A stretch of 64,000 nucleotides of DNA from Streptomyces sp. NBC_01231 (GTDB taxonomy: Bacteria > Actinomycetota > Actinomycetes > Streptomycetales > Streptomycetaceae): positions 2,728,001 to 2,792,000 of the forward strand of contig CP108521.1 in NCBI GenBank assembly GCA_035999765.1, given 5' to 3'. Each line of letters starts with the position of its first letter. The stretch's first letter is position 1. Below the pieces are notes generated by a model. The model saw only the letters and a list, made by a program, of their open reading frames with translations, was not told the origin of the DNA and did no database searches. Made by a program: the position numbers and the translations under genes. Below, one piece after another: positions 1 through 8,759 of this stretch.

Positions 1-518
1 GCGGTACGCGAACCCGGCTGCGAGAGCGCCAATTCCAGTACGGGGACGCCATTCGGCGCCCGCGAAACCGTAGCGAATCGGACACCTTCATCGTCCACTT
101 CGGTGAAGTTTCGACCCTTTTGGACAAGGAGAACCGGAGTACGCTCAGTCACGTCCAGTCCGATTTCATGGGGCCAGGAACGCACTACCTCAACCGAGTC
201 AATTCGGGGCAATCTTCGGCGCAGTCGTGTCTCAATCGCCTCAGTGTCGACGGAAATCAGCGGCGCCCCGACCGGCACGTCGGCCGCCTTACGCACCTGC
301 GCGGGCGTCAGGACCCGGGTCCCGGAGACGGACACCTCTTCCGCCCGCAGCCACTGCGAGCCGTACAACAGCCAGACAGTGCCCGCGCCGAGGAGGACCA
401 GCGCGACGGCGAGAATGATGATCACACGAAGGGGGGGTGGCGTGAACCTCCGGGTGGGCGGCGGGCCGGACGACTTCTGCTGGCGTTCTCCGCGCTCGGC
501 GGTCGTCGATCCGGCCAC
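1..518 (-). CDS. ftsQ: Cell division protein FtsQ (N-terminal part)
   Basis: Bitopic divisome protein that links early and late division proteins (DivIB/FtsQ family). The gene runs off the window, so the C-terminus is missing. The GTG start at 518 gives VAGSTTAERGER, followed by one membrane segment at about residues 32-53 (VIIILAVALVLLGAG) and then a POTRA-type region (SVSGTRVLTPAQV, with PLISVDTEAIETRL further on). A GGGAAGG stretch lies about 10 nt upstream of the start. An ATG at 537 is out of frame and opens only a shadow reading frame. The gene is 25 bp downstream of murG on the same strand, the usual murG-ftsQ order; ftsZ should follow beyond the edge. Family and position are clear. 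Confidence 0.93.
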   Translation of the reverse strand, partial: MAGSTTAERGERQQKSSGPPPTRRFTPPPLRVIIILAVALVLLGAGTVWLLYGSQWLRAEEVSVSGTRVLTPAQVRKAADVPVGAPLISVDTEAIETRLRRRLPRIDSVEVVRSWPHEIGLDVTERTPVLLVQKGRNFTEVDDEGVRFATVSRAPNGVPVLELALSQPGSRT

Positions 519-543
519 GCTCCCTGCCTTCCCTCATACGTGC

Positions 544-1641
544 CTAGCGGTGTGCACGACTCGCGGCGATCGCCTCGTACACCATGCCGACGAGCAGGTC
601 GTCGGCGTCCCGGCGGCCGAACTCGGCGGCGGCGCGGGACATCTGGTACAGCCGGTGCGGGTCGGCAAGCACGGGCAGGACATTCTGCTGGACCCACTGG
701 GGGGTCAGTTCCGCGTCGTCGACCAGCAGTCCGCCGCCGGCCTTGACCACCGGCTGGGCGTTCAGCCGCTGTTCGCCGTTGCCGATGGGCAGCGGGACAT
801 AGGCGGCCGGGAGTCCGACGGCGGAGAGCTCGGCGACGGTCATCGCGCCCGCGCGGCACAGCATCATGTCGGCCGCGGCGTACGCGAGGTCCATCCGGTC
901 CACGTACGGTACCGGGATGTACGGGGGCATCCCCGGCATCTGCTGCACGTGCGGCAGTTCGTTCTTCGGGCCGACCGCGTGCAGGACCTGGATCCCGGCC
1001 TGCTGGAGCCAGGGCGCGACCTGCTGGACCACCTCGTTGAGCCGACGGGCGCCCTGCGAACCACCCGAGACCAGCAGCGTCGGCAGGTTCGGGTCGAGCC
1101 CGAAGGCGGCCCGGGCCTCGGGGCGTACGGCCGCTCGGTCGAGGGTGGCGATGGCCCGGCGCAGCGGGATGCCGATGTAACGGGCGTCCCGCAGCTTGCT
1201 GTCCGGGGTGGAGACGGCGACCTTGGCGGCGTACCGGGAGCCGATCTTGTTGGCGAGGCCGGGCCGGGCGTTCGCCTCGTGGATGATGATCGGCACGCCC
1301 AGACGCTTCGCGGCGAGATAGCCGGGCAGCGCCACGTAGCCGCCGAAGCCGACGACGGCGTCCGCCCTGGTGCGCTCCAGGATCTGCTCGGCGGCCTTGA
1401 TCGTGCCGCGCAGCCGGCCCGGGACGGTGATCAGCTCAGGGGTGGGCCTGCGTGGCAGCGGTACCGCGGGGATCAGCGCGAGGTCGTAGCCCCGCTCCGG
1501 TACGAGCCGGGTCTCCAGGCCGCGCTCCGTGCCCAGGGCCGTGATCCCCACGGTCGGGTCCTGCCTGCGCAGGGCGTCCGCGAGGGCGAGCGCGGGCTCG
1601 ATGTGGCCGGCGGTCCCCCCACCGGCGAGTACGACATGCAC
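544..1641 (-). CDS. murG: UDP-GlcNAc:lipid I N-acetylglucosaminyltransferase MurG
   Basis: Adds GlcNAc to lipid I on the inner face of the membrane to make lipid II. The 365-residue length is normal for the family. The N-terminal glycine-rich motif [15 protein letters not shown] (residues 7-21) and the [13 protein letters not shown] stretch of the GT-B donor region are both visible. The start is GTG at 1641 (VHVVLAGGG); the GGAGAG that could act as its ribosome binding site overlaps the last codons of ftsW, 6 bp upstream, which suggests translational coupling. Confidence 0.97.
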   Translation of the reverse strand: MHVVLAGGGTAGHIEPALALADALRRQDPTVGITALGTERGLETRLVPERGYDLALIPAVPLPRRPTPELITVPGRLRGTIKAAEQILERTRADAVVGFGGYVALPGYLAAKRLGVPIIIHEANARPGLANKIGSRYAAKVAVSTPDSKLRDARYIGIPLRRAIATLDRAAVRPEARAAFGLDPNLPTLLVSGGSQGARRLNEVVQQVAPWLQQAGIQVLHAVGPKNELPHVQQMPGMPPYIPVPYVDRMDLAYAAADMMLCRAGAMTVAELSAVGLPAAYVPLPIGNGEQRLNAQPVVKAGGGLLVDDAELTPQWVQQNVLPVLADPHRLYQMSRAAAEFGRRDADDLLVGMVYEAIAASRAHR

Positions 1642-1647
1642 CGAAAT

Positions 1648-3003
1648 TCACCGCTCTCCGGACGAGCGCGCCGCCGAGGCACGCCGTCGCATCGTGTTCC
1701 ATCTCCGAGGCCCCCGCACAGGGCCTCCCGCACGCTTTCTGCCAAAGCGGGTCTGCCGCATGGAAAGCGCCATCCGCGCAGCGGGGTCCTCACGCGCGAA
1801 GGCGATCAGGAGCCCGATGGCGAACATGGTCGGCAGCAGGGCGGAACCCCCGTAGGAGAACAGCGGGAGGGGGACACCGGCGATCGGCAGCAGGCCGAGC
1901 ACCGCACCGATGTTGATCACCGCCTGCGCGATGATCCAGGTGGTCACACCTCCCGCGGCATACCTCACGAAGGGGTCCTCCGTGCGTCCGGCCACGCGGA
2001 TACCCGCATAGCCTAGAGCCGCGAAGAGGGCGAGCACGGACAGCGTCCCCGCGAGGCCCAGTTCCTCACCGGTCACGGCGAAAATGAAGTCCGTGTGCGC
2101 TTCCGGGAGTTGACCCCATTTCTCCACACTCGCACCGAGCCCGGACCCGAAGAGTCCGCCGCTGGCCAGGGCGTAGATGCCGTGCACGGCCTGCCAGCAG
2201 TCGGCCACTCCGGACTTCGGCTCGGTGGCTCCGATGCACTGGAGCCGGGCCATCCGGTTGGGGCTGGTCTTGATGAGGATCACACCCAGCGTGGCGGCGA
2301 CCGACAGCACGCCGACGAACAGCCGGGTCGGAGCGCCCGCCAGCCACAGCACACCGAACAGGATCGCGGTCAGGATGATCGCCGTACCCATGTCGCCGCC
2401 GAGCATGATCAGTCCGAGCAGCATGAAGGCGACCGGCACGAGCGGCACCAGCATGTGCTTCCACTGGGCCAGCAGCTTCCTGTCCTGCTTGCGGGCCATC
2501 AGGTCGGCGCCCCACAGCACCAGCGCCAGCTTGCCGAACTCGCTGGGCTGGATCTGGAAGGAGCCGCCGAGCGAGATCCAGTTCTGGTTGCCGTTGACCG
2601 ACATCCCTATCCCCGGCACCTGCACCAGGGCCATCAGGAAGACGGCGCCCGCCAGGATCGGGTAGGCGAGCGCCCGGTGCAGCTTCACCGGCATCCGGGA
2701 GGCGATCAGCAGCAGCACACCGCCTATGACGGCCGCGAGGAGTTGCTTGCGGAAGAAGTAGGAGCCCGGCAGGGACATCTGCAGCGCTGTGATCTGGGAG
2801 GCCGAGTAGACCATCACCAGACCGAGCACGATGATCAGCAGACTGCCCCCGAGGATCAGGTAGTACGCGGTGAGCGGCCGGTCCCAGGCGCGGCGGGCCC
2901 GCGTGTACAGACGGAGGAACGGGTTCTCGCGCACCGTCCGGGGGGCGACGGGCCGCGCCACCCGCCGCTGCGCGGACGGCCGTCCGGTACGGCTACCGGA
3001 CAT
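1648..3003 (-). CDS. ftsW: FtsW, SEDS-family septal peptidoglycan glycosyltransferase
   Basis: Polytopic SEDS protein that polymerises lipid II at the septum together with FtsI. At 451 residues it has the expected multiple hydrophobic segments, from LILGGSLLIIVLGLVMVYSA near residue 50 to the last near residue 400. Family stretches are NQNWISLG, IQPSEFGKLAL and TGEELGLAG, and the conserved end includes IGAVLGLLPIAGVPLPLFSYGG. The N-terminal 40 residues are basic and Arg/Pro-rich, as in other actinobacteria. ATG at 3003 is preceded by AAGGA. It lies 90 bp downstream of murD in the dcw operon. Confidence 0.97.
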   Translation of the reverse strand: MSGSRTGRPSAQRRVARPVAPRTVRENPFLRLYTRARRAWDRPLTAYYLILGGSLLIIVLGLVMVYSASQITALQMSLPGSYFFRKQLLAAVIGGVLLLIASRMPVKLHRALAYPILAGAVFLMALVQVPGIGMSVNGNQNWISLGGSFQIQPSEFGKLALVLWGADLMARKQDRKLLAQWKHMLVPLVPVAFMLLGLIMLGGDMGTAIILTAILFGVLWLAGAPTRLFVGVLSVAATLGVILIKTSPNRMARLQCIGATEPKSGVADCWQAVHGIYALASGGLFGSGLGASVEKWGQLPEAHTDFIFAVTGEELGLAGTLSVLALFAALGYAGIRVAGRTEDPFVRYAAGGVTTWIIAQAVINIGAVLGLLPIAGVPLPLFSYGGSALLPTMFAIGLLIAFAREDPAARMALSMRQTRFGRKRAGGPVRGPRRWNTMRRRASAARSSGER

Positions 3004-3093
3004 CGGCGTCCTTGCTGTACGTCGGCCACGTGTGCGTGGCCGGGTTCGCGAGTCCCACGCGTCCCTCCCAGGGTCGCCCGGCAGGCGGCCGGG

Positions 3094-4527
3094 TCATAGG
3101 GGGTGTCTGGTGCTCCCGGCGTCGAGCTCGCGAACCGCTTCCGCGAACGCGTCACCGCGCTTGTTGTAGTTGGCGAACATGTCCATGGAGGCACAGGCCG
3201 GGGCCAGCAGAACCGTGTCGCCCTCGACCGCGAGCCGCTTCGCCTCCTGGACTGCCTGGAGCATCGCCCCAGTGTCGGTCCGGTCGAGGTCGACGACCGG
3301 TACCTCCGGGGCGTGTCGCGCGAGGGCTTCCCGGATGAGGGCACGGTCCGCGCCGATCAGGACGACCCCGCGAAGTCGGCCTGCCGACCTGGCGACCAGC
3401 TCGTCGAAGGACGCGCCCTTGGCCAGCCCGCCGGCGATCCAGACGATCGACTCGTACGCCGCCAACGAGGCCTCCGCCGCGTGGGTGTTGGTGGCCTTGG
3501 AGTCGTCGATGTACGTGACTCCGGCCACGTCGGCGACCTTCGCGATGCGGTGGGCGTCCGGGGTGAAGGCCCGCAGGCCGTCCCGTACGGCCGCGGCGGG
3601 CACCCCGTAGGCGCGCGCGAGAGCGGCCGCCGCGAGGGCGTTGGCGATGTTGTGCGGGACCGGCGGGTTGACGTCGGAGATCTCCGCCAACTCCTGGGCG
3701 TTCTTCTGCCGGTTCTCCACGAAGGCGCGGTCGACCAGGATGCCCTCCACCACACCGAGTTGGGAGGGGCCGGGCGTGCCGAGGGTGAAGCCGACGGCTC
3801 GGCAGCCCTCCTCGACATCGGCTTCGCGCACCAGGTCCTCGGTCGCCTTGTCGGCGACGTTGTAGACGCAGGCGACCTGATTGCCCTCGTAGATATGGCC
3901 CTTGTCGGCGGCGTACGCCTCCATGGAGCCGTGCCAGTCGAGGTGGTCGGGCGCCAGGTTCAGGACGGCGGCGGAGTGGGCGCGCAGGGAGGGCGCCCAG
4001 TGGAGCTGGTAGCTGGAGAGCTCCACGGCGAGGACGTCGTACTGCTCGTCGCCGAGCACCGCGTCCAGCAGCGAGACGCCGATGTTGCCGACGGCGGCCG
4101 TGCGCAGGCCCGCAGCCTTGAGGATCGAGGCGAGCATCTGGACGGTGCTCGTCTTGCCGTTGGTGCCGGTGACGGCCAGCCAGGGAGCTGCTTCCCGGCC
4201 TCCCAGGCCGCGTAGCCGCCAGGCGAGTTCGACGTCGCCCCAGACGGGGACGCCGGCCTGCGCGGCGGCGGCGAACAGCGGCTTGTCCGGCTTCCAGCCG
4301 GGTGTGGTGACGATGAGTTCGGTGCCCTGCGGCAGGGTCGCGCCGTCGCCGAGGCGCACGGTGATGCCCAGGGCCTCCAGTTCGGCGGCCTGGGCGCGGG
4401 CCCGCTCGTCGTCGCCGTCGTTGACGACTGTGACGACGGCGCCGAAACCGTGCAGCACCTTGGCCGCCGGGATGCCGGAGACACCGAGTCCGGCGACGGT
4501 GACGCGTTTCCCCTGCCAGTCGGTCAC
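3094..4527 (-). CDS. murD: UDP-MurNAc-L-alanine:D-glutamate ligase MurD
   Basis: Cytosolic ATP-dependent ligase adding D-Glu to UDP-MurNAc-L-Ala. The Mur-ligase P-loop TGTNGKTSTVQ, the dinucleotide-like N-terminus VTVAGLGVSGIPAA and the central HLDWHGS stretch are present. I set the start at GTG 4527 (VTDWQGKRV, 477 residues) because this GTG overlaps the mraY stop as GTGA, the coupling used elsewhere in this operon. An in-frame ATG at 4542 (MGGGKVTDW) would add five residues and cannot be excluded. The much longer open frame upstream is only read-through of the mraY region. Confidence 0.95.
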   Translation of the reverse strand: MTDWQGKRVTVAGLGVSGIPAAKVLHGFGAVVTVVNDGDDERARAQAAELEALGITVRLGDGATLPQGTELIVTTPGWKPDKPLFAAAAQAGVPVWGDVELAWRLRGLGGREAAPWLAVTGTNGKTSTVQMLASILKAAGLRTAAVGNIGVSLLDAVLGDEQYDVLAVELSSYQLHWAPSLRAHSAAVLNLAPDHLDWHGSMEAYAADKGHIYEGNQVACVYNVADKATEDLVREADVEEGCRAVGFTLGTPGPSQLGVVEGILVDRAFVENRQKNAQELAEISDVNPPVPHNIANALAAAALARAYGVPAAAVRDGLRAFTPDAHRIAKVADVAGVTYIDDSKATNTHAAEASLAAYESIVWIAGGLAKGASFDELVARSAGRLRGVVLIGADRALIREALARHAPEVPVVDLDRTDTGAMLQAVQEAKRLAVEGDTVLLAPACASMDMFANYNKRGDAFAEAVRELDAGSTRHPL

Positions 4528-5615
4528 TTTTCCGCCGCCCATCCCGCGTAGAAGAGACCCAGTCCGACGATCACACAGATGCCCTGGATGATCCAGAAGC
4601 GGACCACGACAAGGACTTCGGACCACCCCTTTAGTTCGAAGTGATGCTGGAGTGGCGCCATACGGAAGACCCGCTTGCCGGTGAGGCGGAACGAGCCGAC
4701 CTGGATGACGACCGACATGGTGATGAGGACGAACAGGCCACCGAGGAGAGCGATCAGCAGCTCGGTGCGGGAGCAGATCGCGAGACCGGCGAGCACACCG
4801 CCGAGGGCCAGCGAACCGGTGTCCCCCATGAAGATCTTGGCGGGTGAGGTGTTCCACCACAGGAAGCCGAGGCAGGAACCCATCAGCGCGGAGGCGATCA
4901 CCGCGAGGTCGAGCGGGTCACGCACCTCGTAACAGGCGCCCGGGTTGGTCAGGGTCTCGCCGTTGGCGCAGGACTCCTGGTACTGCCAGACACCGATGAA
5001 GGTGTAGGCGCCGAAGACGAGAACGGAGGCGCCCGTGGCCAGGCCGTCCAGACCGTCCGTCAGGTTCACGCCGTTCGACATCGCGAGGATCATGAACAGC
5101 GCCCAGACCACGAACAGCACGGGGCCGATGGTCCAGCCGAAGTCCGTGATGAACGACAGCTTCGTGGACGCCGGCGTCTGTCCCCGGGAGTCCGCGAACT
5201 GGAGCGAGAGCACCGCGAAGGAGATGCCGACGATCAGCTGGCCGGCCATCTTCGCCTTGGCCCGCAGACCGAGCGAACGGCGCTTGACGATCTTGATGTA
5301 GTCGTCGAGGAAGCCGACCATGCCCATGCCGACCATCAGGGCGAGAACCAGCACGCCCGAGAAGGTCGGAGGGGGCGTCTTGGCCTCGCCGAGTCCGGTG
5401 AACACCTTGGACAGGAAGTACGCGGCGACCGTCGCCAGGATGAAGGCGATACCACCCATGGTCGGCGTACCGCGCTTGCTGCCGTGGGTGCGCGGGCCGT
5501 CGTCGCGGATGTACTGGCCGTAGCCCTTGCGCGCAAGGAGCTTGATCAGCAGCGGGGTGCCGATCAGGGTCAGGAAGAGGCCAATGACTCCTGCGAACAG
5601 GATCTGCTTCATCAT
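4524..5615 (-). CDS. mraY: Phospho-MurNAc-pentapeptide transferase MraY
   Basis: Polytopic membrane enzyme that moves phospho-MurNAc-pentapeptide to undecaprenyl phosphate, giving lipid I. At 363 residues it carries family motifs GTPTMGG near residue 50, FLDDYIK near residue 105, NLTDGLDGLA near residue 185 and FMGDTGSLALGG near residue 264, the last holding a catalytic Asp. About ten hydrophobic segments can be counted. The ATG at 5615 overlaps the murF stop (ATGA) and its own stop overlaps the murD GTG, so three genes are chained by 4-nt overlaps. Confidence 0.97.
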   Translation of the reverse strand: MMKQILFAGVIGLFLTLIGTPLLIKLLARKGYGQYIRDDGPRTHGSKRGTPTMGGIAFILATVAAYFLSKVFTGLGEAKTPPPTFSGVLVLALMVGMGMVGFLDDYIKIVKRRSLGLRAKAKMAGQLIVGISFAVLSLQFADSRGQTPASTKLSFITDFGWTIGPVLFVVWALFMILAMSNGVNLTDGLDGLATGASVLVFGAYTFIGVWQYQESCANGETLTNPGACYEVRDPLDLAVIASALMGSCLGFLWWNTSPAKIFMGDTGSLALGGVLAGLAICSRTELLIALLGGLFVLITMSVVIQVGSFRLTGKRVFRMAPLQHHFELKGWSEVLVVVRFWIIQGICVIVGLGLFYAGWAAEK

Positions 5616-7018
5616 CGGGCGGAAACCTCACCCTCGGCACCGGTCTCGACGAGCGCCTGCGCCACGCTCTCGAGCCCGACCGACCGGGACGCCTTCACGA
5701 GTACGACGTCTCCCGGGCGCAGCTCGCTGCGCAACAGGTCGATCGCCGCCTGTGCGTCGGACACGTGCACCGACTCCTCACCCCACGAACCCTCGTTATA
5801 TGCGCCCAGTTGCAACCAGGACGCTTCCCTGCCCCCGACCGCGACGAGCTTGCCGACATTGAGCCGGACGGCCAGCCGTCCGACCGCGTCGTGCTCGGCG
5901 AGCGCCTCGTCCCCGAGCTCGGCCATCTTGCCGAGCACCGCCCAGGTCCGCCGCCCCCTGCCCATCGCCGCGAGCGCGCGCAGGGCGGCTCGCATGGACT
6001 CGGGGTTCGCGTTGTAGGCGTCGTTGACGACTGTCACGCCGTCCGGGCGCTCGGTGACCTCCATACGCCAGCGGGAGAGGGAGCCCGCCTCGGAGAGCGC
6101 GGTGGCGATCTCAGCTACGGACATGCCCAGTTCGTGGGCGACGGCGGCCGCGGCGAGCGCGTTCGACACGTGGTGCTCACCGTACAGGCGCATGGTCACT
6201 TCGCTTGCACCGGAGGGTGTGTGAAGCCTGAAGGCGGGCTGTCCGCTGTCCGTGAGTCGCACGTTCTCGGCACGTACGTCCGCTTCGCCGGACTCTCCGA
6301 AAAGGATCACCTTCGCCTTCGTCCGGGATGCCATGGCCCGTACGAGGGGATCGTCCGCGTTGAGGACCGCCGTGCCGTCCTCCGGCAGACTCTCGACGAG
6401 TTCGCCCTTGGCCTGCGCGATCTGCTCGCGGCCGCCGAACTCGCCGATGTGCGCGGAGCCGACGTTGAGGACGAGGCCGATCTTCGGGGGCGTCAGCTCG
6501 GCGAGGTAGCGGATGTGGCCAATGCCGCGGGCGCCCATCTCCAGCACGAGGAACCTGGTGTCCGCGGTGGCGGACAGGGCCGTCAGCGGCAGCCCGATCT
6601 CGTTGTTGAGCGAGCCCGGCGTCCACACCGTCGGCGCCGCGCGCTGGAGCACCTGGGCGATGAGGTCCTTGGTGCTGGTCTTGCCCGCGGACCCGGTCAG
6701 CGCGACCAGGGTCGCGCCGAGCCGTCGTACGACGTGACGCGCGAGGGCGCCGATGGCCGTCTGGACGTCCTCGACGACGATGGCGGGCACGCCGACGGGG
6801 CGGGACGCCAGTACGGCGACCGCGCCCGCTTCGACGACCGCGCCCGCGAAGTCGTGGCCGTCCACGCGCTCGCCCGCGAAGGCGACGAAGAGGCTGCCCG
6901 GCTCCACCTCACGGGAGTCCCGGACGACCGCTCCGGTGACCTCGACGGACGGATCCGGTATGTCGTGTGTCTGCCCGCCGACGACTGCTGCGATCTCGGC
7001 GAGGGAGAGGGCGATCAC
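5612..7018 (-). CDS. murF: UDP-MurNAc-tripeptide:D-alanyl-D-alanine ligase MurF
   Basis: Cytosolic ATP-dependent ligase that finishes the UDP-MurNAc-pentapeptide. The P-loop LTGSAGKTSTKDL is the MurF form of the Mur signature, followed by TPGSLNNEIGLPLT and the NDAYNANPESMRAAL stretch near residue 330. The start is GTG at 7018 (VIALSLAEIAAVVGG), 4 bp after the murE stop, with AGGGA inside the end of murE as ribosome binding site, giving 468 residues. The upstream extension of the open frame lacks family similarity and falls inside murE. Confidence 0.96.
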   Translation of the reverse strand: MIALSLAEIAAVVGGQTHDIPDPSVEVTGAVVRDSREVEPGSLFVAFAGERVDGHDFAGAVVEAGAVAVLASRPVGVPAIVVEDVQTAIGALARHVVRRLGATLVALTGSAGKTSTKDLIAQVLQRAAPTVWTPGSLNNEIGLPLTALSATADTRFLVLEMGARGIGHIRYLAELTPPKIGLVLNVGSAHIGEFGGREQIAQAKGELVESLPEDGTAVLNADDPLVRAMASRTKAKVILFGESGEADVRAENVRLTDSGQPAFRLHTPSGASEVTMRLYGEHHVSNALAAAAVAHELGMSVAEIATALSEAGSLSRWRMEVTERPDGVTVVNDAYNANPESMRAALRALAAMGRGRRTWAVLGKMAELGDEALAEHDAVGRLAVRLNVGKLVAVGGREASWLQLGAYNEGSWGEESVHVSDAQAAIDLLRSELRPGDVVLVKASRSVGLESVAQALVETGAEGEVSAR

Positions 7019-7022
7019 AAGT

Positions 7023-8687
7023 TCATCCCTGGGTCTTCTGGATAGCTTCGCGAAGCACCTGGCGGTCGTCGAAGGGACGTACCACCCCGGCGATGTCCTG
7101 GCCCTGCTCGTGGCCCTTGCCCGCGACCAGCACGGTGTCGCCGGGCCGGGCGCGGGACACGGCGGCGGCGATCGCGGCGGCCCGGTCCTCGAAGACCTGG
7201 ACCTCACCGCGCTCGTGGGCCGGCACGGAGGCCGCGCCCTGAAGCATGGTCGCGAGGATCGCGAGGGGGTCCTCGGAGCGGGGGTTGTCGGAGGTCAGTA
7301 CCGCCGTGTCGGCGTGCCGGGCCACGGCGGCACCCATCGGCATCCGCTTGGTCTTGTCCCGGTCACCGCCGCAGCCGAGCACCACGTGCAGCTGCCCCTC
7401 GGTGACCTTGCGCAGGGCGCGCAGGACGGATTCGACGGCGTCGGTCTTGTGGGCGTAGTCGACGACCGCGAGATACGGCTGCCCGGCGTCCACCCGCTCC
7501 AGGCGGCCCGGCACGCCCGGCACGGCGCCGATGCCGTCGGCGGCGGTCTGCGGGTCGAGGCCGGCGGCGGCGAGGGTGACGATCGCGGCAAGGGTGTTGG
7601 CCACGTTGAAGGGCCCGGCGAGCGGCGAGCGGGCGGTGATCCGCTCCTCCTTGGGGCCGATCGCGATGAACGTCGAGTCCAGGGGCCCGACTTCGACGTC
7701 CTCGGCCCGCCAGTCGGCGTCCGGGTGGCCCTCGGCGGAGAAGGTGACGACCGGGACGGTGGCCTCCTTGACCAGCCGGCGCCCGTACTCGTCGTCGAAG
7801 TTGACGACGCCGAGCCTGCTGCGTTTCGGCGTGAACAGCTGCGCCTTGGCCTGGAAGTAGTCCTCCATGTCGGAGTGGAACTCCATGTGCTCCGGGCTCA
7901 GGTTGGTGAAGACACCGAGATCGAACACACAGGCGTCGACCCGCCCGAGAACCAGGGCATGGCTGGAGACCTCCATGGCGACCGCCTCGACGCCGCGCTC
8001 GCGCATGACCGCGAACAGGGCCTGGAGGTCGGTGGCTTCGGGGGTGGTGCGCTCGGACTTGATGCGCTCGTCGCCGATACGCGTCTCGACGGTCCCGATC
8101 AGTCCGGTGGCCCTGGCCGTTCGCAGGCCGCCCTCGACGAGGTAGGCGGTGGTGGTCTTGCCGGAGGTACCGGTGATGCCGATCTGGAGCAGATCGCGGC
8201 CCGGGTGGCCGTAGATCGTGGCCGCCAGTTCGCCCATCAGCGCACGCGGGTCGGCGACGACCAGCACCGGCAGCCCGGTGGCGGTTGCCCGTTCGGCGCC
8301 CGTCGGGTCGGTCAGCACGGCGACCGCGCCGAGGCCGGCGGCCTGGGTGACGAAGTCGGCGCCGTGCAGGCGGGCGCCCGGGAGGGCGGCGTACAGGTCT
8401 CCGGGGCGGACGGCGCGCGAGTCGTGGGTGATGCCCGTGACCTCGGCGGCGCCGGCCGGACCCGTCGGCTTTTCGGCACCCAGCTGATCGGCGAGCTCCA
8501 CGAGGGGCGTTGCGGAGACCTGGACCGGCCGGGGCGGTCCCTGATATGTCACGGGTGCGCCCTTCTGGGTGTTTTGGGGCTGATCAGGGTGTGGCACGGC
8601 GGTGAGCGTACCGGGCGCACCGGCCTCGGAGCGAAGTGAGGGGCGGGGCGTTGCCTGGTTCCCGGAATCGGGGGTGGTCGTTGTCAC
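7023..8687 (-). CDS. murE: UDP-MurNAc-dipeptide:diaminopimelate ligase MurE
   Basis: Adds diaminopimelate to UDP-MurNAc-L-Ala-D-Glu. The P-loop ITGTSGKTTTAYL and the substrate-recognition motif DNPR (in TSDNPRSEDP) are present; DNPR marks diaminopimelate rather than lysine use, which fits the LL-A2pm peptidoglycan of Streptomyces. GTG 8687 has AGGAA about 8 nt upstream and gives 554 residues, with an unstructured N-terminus of about 45 residues. A second in-frame GTG at 8552 (VTYQGPPRP, 509 residues) has AGAAGGG upstream and may be the main start, since family similarity begins just after it. Confidence 0.95.
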   Translation of the reverse strand: MTTTTPDSGNQATPRPSLRSEAGAPGTLTAVPHPDQPQNTQKGAPVTYQGPPRPVQVSATPLVELADQLGAEKPTGPAGAAEVTGITHDSRAVRPGDLYAALPGARLHGADFVTQAAGLGAVAVLTDPTGAERATATGLPVLVVADPRALMGELAATIYGHPGRDLLQIGITGTSGKTTTAYLVEGGLRTARATGLIGTVETRIGDERIKSERTTPEATDLQALFAVMRERGVEAVAMEVSSHALVLGRVDACVFDLGVFTNLSPEHMEFHSDMEDYFQAKAQLFTPKRSRLGVVNFDDEYGRRLVKEATVPVVTFSAEGHPDADWRAEDVEVGPLDSTFIAIGPKEERITARSPLAGPFNVANTLAAIVTLAAAGLDPQTAADGIGAVPGVPGRLERVDAGQPYLAVVDYAHKTDAVESVLRALRKVTEGQLHVVLGCGGDRDKTKRMPMGAAVARHADTAVLTSDNPRSEDPLAILATMLQGAASVPAHERGEVQVFEDRAAAIAAAVSRARPGDTVLVAGKGHEQGQDIAGVVRPFDDRQVLREAIQKTQG

Positions 8688-8759
8688 GAGGTGGTTCCTG
8701 GGTGCTCGGTACTGATCAGGATGCGGGGTCCTGACTGGTCGGGATCGAGGCCCGGCCGG

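Noticed and set aside
103..3099. Long plus-strand open frames across murG and ftsW
   Set aside because: They are antisense shadows of high-GC coding DNA: Arg/Gly/Pro-rich translations, no ribosome binding sites and no family motifs, while the minus-strand frames encode full dcw proteins.
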